This document shows, in pieces, positions 62,968 through 64,000 of a stretch of DNA of 64,000 nt. The notes below the pieces were generated by a model, which saw nothing but the letters and a program-made list of their open reading frames with translations, did not search any database and was not told the origin of the DNA. Source of the stretch: PALG01 sp964495885 (GTDB lineage Bacteria; Bacteroidota; Bacteroidia; Flavobacteriales; Flavobacteriaceae); the NCBI GenBank assembly GCA_964495885.1, contig CAZBWO010000012.1, forward strand, positions 44,372 to 108,371. Direction: 5' to 3'. The position numbers and the translations under genes are program-made. Every line of letters starts with the position of its first letter. Position 1 is the first letter of the stretch.

Positions 62968-63106
62968 TGGGAAAAAGGGGTGTATATCTTTAACGAGTGA
63001 CCAGACTGCCGCGCAGGCCATACTTAAACTTTCAACCTGCAACCAGGCCGAGCGTTAAAAAAGAGTCCTGTGGACACTTTTAGCGAAGGAGCAAGACTGC
63101 CGCGCC

Positions 63107-63193
63107 GGAGAGATTCTCCGCTATACCCTGAATGACAGTATTGATAAGATCCCGCAACAAGTTTGGGAGATTATCTGTGATTCCTTCGCCTAA
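63107..63193 (+). pseudogene. Possible 3' remnant of a coding region
   Basis: In the frame ending at TAA 63191-63193 the translation reads GEILRYTLNDSIDK...VWEIICDSFA, which looks protein-like and sits directly against a repeat module that lacks a start. No family identified; could be chance. Confidence 0.2.
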
Positions 63194-63216
63194 CCATCTT
63201 TAAAGCCTTACCTTTG
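63185..63216 (+). promoter_or_regulatory. Promoter of the FKBP gene
   Basis: TTCG (63185-63188), 20 nt, TACCTTTG (63209-63216, full -7 match), then 34 nt to the ATG. Confidence 0.5.
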
Positions 63217-63250
63217 CCGCCTTTAATGATAACATGATAAATGATTCTTT

Positions 63251-63679
63251 ATGAGTACAGTACAAGCAAATGACACCGTAAAAGTACATTACACCGGGAA
63301 ATTGACCAATGGGCAAATCTTTGACAGCTCTGTAGACCGTGATCCCCTACAAGTGGAACTAGGGAAGGGGCAACTCATTCCTGGGTTTGAACAAGGCCTA
63401 GTGAATATGAAGGTGAACGAACAGAAAACCATCACCATTGACCAGAAGGATGCCTATGGGCCTGTAAGCGAACAGCTTTTCCAAAAAGTAAATAAAAGTG
63501 ACCTTCCCAAGGAAATTACCCCAGAAGTGGGGATGAACCTGGTAGGGACCAACCCAGATGGTTCCCAACAGCAGTTTCGCATTGCCAAAGTGGAGGATGA
63601 GTTCATCGTAATTGATGCAAACCATCCACTTGCGGGACAGGATTTGATCTTTGATCTTCAAGTTGTGGAGATCTTGTAA
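63251..63679 (+). CDS. FKBP-type peptidyl-prolyl isomerase, SlyD-like
   Basis: 142 residues. FKBP strands VKVHYTGKLTNGQIFDSS and PGFEQGLVNMKVNEQKTITI flank an IF (insert-in-flap) domain (AYGPVSEQLFQKVNKSDLP ... VIDANHPLAGQDLIFDLQVVEI), the SlyD arrangement. Catalyses proline isomerisation and acts as a chaperone. The metal-binding His-rich tail of E. coli SlyD is absent. Monocistronic with promoter and terminator. Confidence 0.93.
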   Translation: MSTVQANDTVKVHYTGKLTNGQIFDSSVDRDPLQVELGKGQLIPGFEQGLVNMKVNEQKTITIDQKDAYGPVSEQLFQKVNKSDLPKEITPEVGMNLVGTNPDGSQQQFRIAKVEDEFIVIDANHPLAGQDLIFDLQVVEIL

Positions 63680-64000
63680 AAGGTATCAATACTATCTTTT
63701 TTATAAAACGTCTTGCTTTGTGGTAGGGCGTTTTTTTTATGAGGCTTCTGAAGAAGCCTATTATTTATTTTTATTCTTATTTTTTATTGCGATGTCCTGA
63801 GTAGTGAGAAGCTAGACGTGAGAGGGAGCCATTCCGTAACAAGTACGGAGTGACCACGAGATAGGAGTCGCGGTAGCGGTGTTGGCTGAATGTTACTGTT
63901 TTCTACTCTTTCTTTTTTTCATTGCCAAAAAAAGAAACAAAAAAGTCTAGCGCTGCACCAGCCTTTCCTAAATTGCTACTTCGTCTCCGCTACAGCTTCC
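63680..64000. repeat. Terminators, an 8-bp-arm palindrome and repeat modules at the window end
   Basis: A terminator-like hairpin (63706-63738), AGGCTTCT-GA-AGAAGCCT (63742-63759), a third, degenerate copy of the ACCACG...GGTAGCGGTG module (63853-63882), and an A/T-rich end (TTTTTTTCATTGCC then AAAAAAAG). No gene can be supported here. Confidence 0.55.
63706..63738 (+). terminator. Terminator of the FKBP gene
   Basis: AAAACGTCT, loop, AGGGCGTTTT with eight T; one bulge. Confidence 0.6.

Larger units (their letters stand above)
62968..63250. repeat. Gap with a second copy of the hairpin module and a gene remnant
   Basis: 63001-63105 is a circularly permuted copy of 61458-61540. It carries TTAAAA...TTTTA inverted arms around GTCC-TGT-GGAC. 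After it, 63107-63193 is a short open stretch ending at TAA. The FKBP promoter is at 63185-63216. Confidence 0.65.

Noticed and set aside
63880..64000. A/T-rich end considered as an insertion-sequence end or a gene
   Set aside because: No open frame, inverted terminal repeat or transposase is seen in the visible part.

Overview
The window is chromosomal DNA from a member of the Bacteroidota, almost certainly a marine-type flavobacterium. This rests on an A+T-rich composition, a type IX secretion C-terminal sorting domain, -7 elements of the TAnnTTTG type, almost no Shine-Dalgarno sequences, several TTG starts, and family-typical genes: a MutS2 without Smr, a fused 2-oxoacid dehydrogenase E1, a second EF-G and SUI1. 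The DNA holds 57 supported protein genes plus one possible leader ORF. I see no rRNA, tRNA, CRISPR array or intact insertion sequence.

Layout. 0-10 kb: the 3' part of a T9SS-secreted subtilase, an SGNH hydrolase, a redoxin/cytochrome c pair, an LpxH-like phosphoesterase, aroC, a dicarboxylate/glutamate symporter and MscS. 10-16 kb: two secreted cell-surface proteins, then a tight operon of a glutathione-synthetase-like ATP-grasp enzyme, an N-formylglutamate-amidohydrolase-like protein and a QEGLA/DUF1704 metallopeptidase (relative of the tubulin carboxypeptidase MATCAP). 16-26 kb: mutS2, ung, a four-gene operon with SUI1 and a nucleoside phosphorylase, a 2OG-Fe(II) oxygenase, the E1 fusion, and two lipoproteins. 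26-32.7 kb: a biosynthetic operon with a flavoprotein, a methyltransferase, a type III polyketide synthase and its own fatty-acid-synthase set (enoyl reductase, dehydratase, ketosynthase, ACP), followed by TerC; it probably makes an alkylated phenolic or quinone lipid. 33.9-38.1 kb: a gluconate operon (SMP-30 lactonase, gluconokinase, 6-phosphogluconate dehydrogenase, GntP permease). 38-53 kb: efflux, DJ-1/PfpI, a phosphoesterase, a large BNR-propeller protein, an EF-G2 paralogue, a GH38-type mannosidase, YceI and a membrane-bound winged-helix regulator.

53.6-61.1 kb is the most striking part. A WYL regulator is divergent from an RtcB RNA ligase, followed by an operon of a PcfJ-domain protein, a second RtcB, the release-factor homologue PrfH and a TPR protein. 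RtcB plus PrfH is a known module for rescue and repair of ribosomes cut in 16S rRNA. The second ligase, the PcfJ protein, the TPR protein and the WYL control appear to enlarge it. Each of the three translational entry points has a perfect-stem hairpin 9-19 nt before its start codon, and the WYL/rtcB gap carries a perfect 10-bp-arm palindrome.

The gaps around this locus (53.2-53.6, 61.1-62.0, 63.0-63.2, 63.8-64.0 kb) are packed with short repeats: heptamer arrays, 75-90 bp modules occurring more than once, and 11-bp-period degenerate tandem repeats that also occur at 42.5 kb. This suggests a rearranging accessory segment. A matrixin-like metalloprotease with three trefoil-like repeats and no signal peptide sits between the repeats.
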